Assembly (NCBI GenBank): GCA_033765345.1
Contig: JANRIC010000168.1
Coordinates: 1 to 6,621, forward strand
Length of the DNA stretch: 6,621 bases
DNA from: JANRIC01 sp033765345
GTDB taxonomy: Bacteria; Bacteroidota; Bacteroidia; Cytophagales; Microscillaceae
Direction of reading: 5' to 3'
Shown: in pieces, positions 5,310-6,621 of the stretch
How positions within the stretch are numbered: the first letter of the stretch is position 1
How the letters are laid out: each line of letters opens with the position of its first letter
Notes under the pieces: model-generated
Told to the model about the DNA's origin: nothing
Databases searched by the model: none
Seen by the model: only the letters and a program-made list of their open reading frames with translations
Position numbers and translations under genes: made by a program

Positions 5310-6101
5310 ATGGGACAAATCAACACCAACAATTTAAATGAGCTTACCCAGAAAAGAATTCTGCATTTTTTGAATCAAAGCTTTGATACAGAGCAATTTC
5401 AACAAATTAAACCTATGCTTGAATCTGATAAAGATTATTGGATAGGAGATACCGTTGCACAAAGAATCATCGAACACCGAAGTCAGTTGCCTACGTTTCG
5501 CTATGAATCTTTGGATCAATTGCAGAATATTCCAGGTTTTGGGCAGGACAAACTGGATGATCTGGTTACTTTATTGGATAAGCCTGCGGATGTTTACTTT
5601 CAAGAGCGGATGCAGCGTAATGTCTTACCCGAAAATTTTCCGCTTAGTTTTGCACAGATCACTTTTGAAAATGAAGAAGCTTTTCAGGAAGCAGCCTCAA
5701 ATACATCTTTGTTTACCAATCTAGTAGCCGAACAAGTGGCGCATAACCTTCAAAATAATGACAACATCACTTTTCAAGTACCCCTCCTTGCAGCAGAGAT
5801 ACTAAAAAAATCATATCTTGACATCATCGATCAGGATTACCTAGCACCTTATGAAATGGCCAACTGGTTTTATGCTTTTGATGCAGATAATTGGTTTAGT
5901 TATGAACGGGTATTCAGAGAATGTACTCATTACCTAGAGGGAGCCAATCTTTACACAGATCGCAGAGAACTACGTATTTTCCGAGGATTTCCTACCAATC
6001 TTACCCTAGCAAGCCGAGGAATCTCTCCTCAACGTTTGCCAGTTGTCTTAAACTTTGAAGAAAAACTGATCACCTTATGGTGGGCATCCTTGTTTGACTG
6101 A
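5310..6101 (+). CDS. Helix-hairpin-helix protein, ComEA-like motif, unknown C-terminal part
   Basis: This is a 263-residue soluble protein with no signal peptide or membrane segment. Residues about 48-88 resemble the helix-hairpin-helix repeat of ComEA-type proteins: TVAQRIIEHRSQLPTFRYESLDQLQ, then the hairpin NIPGFGQDKLDDLV. This fold binds DNA without sequence specificity through the backbone around the GFG turn. The remaining part (about 95-263) I do not recognise. It is acidic and rich in aromatic residues, with a tyrosine/tryptophan-rich stretch at 181-198 (YEMANWFYAFDADNWFSYER) and a compact end near EKLITLWWASLFD. Unlike ComEA, which is exported, it lacks a leader peptide, so a direct role in DNA uptake is unlikely. 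The start is the ATG at 5310, with an AT-rich sequence before it and no Shine-Dalgarno. It sits after the thrS hairpin and before its own terminator, so it is probably a single-gene unit. The motif is fairly clear; the function is unknown. Confidence 0.8.
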   Translation: MGQINTNNLNELTQKRILHFLNQSFDTEQFQQIKPMLESDKDYWIGDTVAQRIIEHRSQLPTFRYESLDQLQNIPGFGQDKLDDLVTLLDKPADVYFQERMQRNVLPENFPLSFAQITFENEEAFQEAASNTSLFTNLVAEQVAHNLQNNDNITFQVPLLAAEILKKSYLDIIDQDYLAPYEMANWFYAFDADNWFSYERVFRECTHYLEGANLYTDRRELRIFRGFPTNLTLASRGISPQRLPVVLNFEEKLITLWWASLFD

Positions 6102-6108
6102 GAGAGGT

Positions 6109-6130
6109 CGAGTTTGCCCAACTCGGTTTT
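6109..6130 (+). terminator. Likely intrinsic terminator of the helix-hairpin-helix gene
   Basis: CGAGTT (6109-6114) and AACTCG (6120-6125) form a perfect 6-bp stem with a TGCCC loop, extendable by two G-T pairs. It is followed by G and TTTT, seven bases after the stop codon. The T-run is short, but the position and shape are right for an intrinsic terminator. Confidence 0.55.
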
Positions 6131-6306
6131 CGCCCTTCAAGGTGTTTAGAAATGGCTTTCAAATGTTCATTTGATCAGTTATTGGGTCTTCTGGCAATGG
6201 ACGTAAGCATGGACAAATACATATATTTCTTAGGTAGTGATAAACAAGTAATGCTGTTCGTTCAAAAGATTTGTTAGCCATAAAATTTGTCAGACAAGCA
6301 ACTTTT
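6131..6306. other. Gap with no convincing gene
   Basis: These 176 bases contain only a 41-codon plus-strand frame (ATG 6152 to TAG 6275-6277) and an out-of-frame minus-strand frame that overlaps the gene at 6307-6492. The 41-residue product (MAFKCSFDQLLGLLAMDVSM and onward, ending LFVQKIC) matches nothing I recognise. It has no promoter I can defend and starts 22 bases after the terminator. I treat the stretch as intergenic. Confidence 0.4.
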
Positions 6307-6492
6307 TCATAACTCAACCAATTTAAAAAGTTGAAAATTAAGATAATCTTCGTTGGCCTCCTCATTTTCTATATGGTTTTGAGATATATATAAACCCTCA
6401 GTACCTACAAAAAAATCTGAATATGCATACTTTTTATCTATCTTCTCAGTCTCCCCCACTTTCTGAAATTTTTTATCTAAAATAACTGACAT
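6307..6492 (-). CDS. Small hypothetical protein, second gene of an overlapping pair
   Basis: This is a 61-residue soluble, acidic protein (MSVILDKKFQKVGETEKIDK at the start, DFFVGTEGLYISQN in the middle, ending NFQLFKLVEL). I do not recognise it and see no membrane segment or known motif. Its ATG overlaps the stop of the gene upstream on the same strand as TAATG, which suggests translational coupling. That is the main reason to accept it as real. Such small acidic partners occur in toxin-antitoxin and effector-immunity pairs, but also in many other operons, so no role is assigned. It could also be the remainder of one longer gene split by a frameshift at the overlap. Confidence 0.5.
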   Translation of the reverse strand: MSVILDKKFQKVGETEKIDKKYAYSDFFVGTEGLYISQNHIENEEANEDYLNFQLFKLVEL

Positions 6493-6621
6493 TACGCAGG
6501 CTCAAAATTTGGAAAAGTAATATTTTTTTCTAGTGCCCAATTTTTGAGTTCCTGCAAATATTTCCAAGCGGATTTGAGCGATTCAATCAAGATTTGTTTT
6601 TTGAGTGCATAGTGATTTTTC
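6492..6621 (-). CDS. C-terminal end of an unidentified protein (5' part outside the window)
   Basis: The last 42 codons of a minus-strand gene run off the right edge. The visible part reads as an amphipathic helical region (HYALKKQILIESLKSAWKYL, QELKNWALEK) and a short tail FPNFEPA before TAA. It stays open to the window edge and has normal protein composition. Its stop overlaps the start of the next gene (TAATG), indicating a shared transcript. The family cannot be told from this piece. Confidence 0.5.
   Translation of the reverse strand, partial: KNHYALKKQILIESLKSAWKYLQELKNWALEKNITFPNFEPA

Noticed and set aside
6152..6277. 41-residue plus-strand frame containing MDVSMDK, faintly like the start of an IS110-type transposase (IDVSKD)
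   Set aside because: Only a few residues agree, the expected preceding and following family sequence is missing, and the frame stops early. Too little to call an IS remnant.
6159..6365. Minus-strand open frame of 68 residues
   Set aside because: It overlaps the 61-residue gene in another frame and has odd composition. There is no coupling or promoter to support it.
1..6621. Search for CRISPR arrays, tRNA or rRNA genes, riboswitches and retron-like RNA
   Set aside because: No regularly spaced repeats, cloverleaf-like sequence, T-box signature or reverse-transcriptase motifs were seen on either strand.

Overview
The window looks like chromosomal DNA from a Bacteroidota bacterium, probably of the Cytophagia type. 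None of the start codons has a convincing Shine-Dalgarno sequence. Promoter-like elements follow the Bacteroidota TTG / TAnnTTTG pattern (best at 604-634). The regulator at 1261-2373 is a membrane-anchored AraC protein of a kind common in that phylum. The assignment rests on these traits and on recall of protein families, not on a database search.

Layout from left to right: (1) the 3' half of an ISAs1-family transposase (3-572), cut by the window edge, with a possible degenerate element end just after its stop. (2) A 200-aa PD-(D/E)XK nuclease-fold protein (654-1256) with its own promoter close to the IS end. (3) Four bases further on, in convergent orientation, a seven-helix AraC-type regulator (1261-2373, minus strand, TTG start). 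(4) A poorly coding stretch (2374-2732) with a perfect 10-bp inverted repeat and possible fragments of a decayed gene. (5) A small minus-strand protein with a single C-terminal membrane segment (2733-2993). (6) A divergent 263-bp intergenic region leading into a complete threonyl-tRNA synthetase gene, thrS (3257-5200). (7) A strong 13-bp hairpin (5240-5269). (8) A 263-aa protein with one ComEA-like helix-hairpin-helix motif and a C-terminal part I do not recognise (5310-6101), followed by a likely terminator. (9) A low-information gap, then the ends of two minus-strand genes linked by a TAATG stop/start overlap (6307-6621).

Only thrS is a core housekeeping gene. It is visibly more GC-rich than its neighbours, and it is not followed by infC-rpmI-rplT, the arrangement I know from many relatives. 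Everything else is accessory: an IS fragment, an orphan nuclease-like protein, a signalling regulator, and small or hypothetical proteins. The strand changes at almost every gene, so most genes probably form single-gene transcription units. The only clear multi-gene unit is the overlapping pair at the right edge. I do not see a convincing new multi-gene system. The best leads are the orphan nuclease-like gene beside the IS, the helix-hairpin-helix protein, and the coupled gene pair at the right edge.
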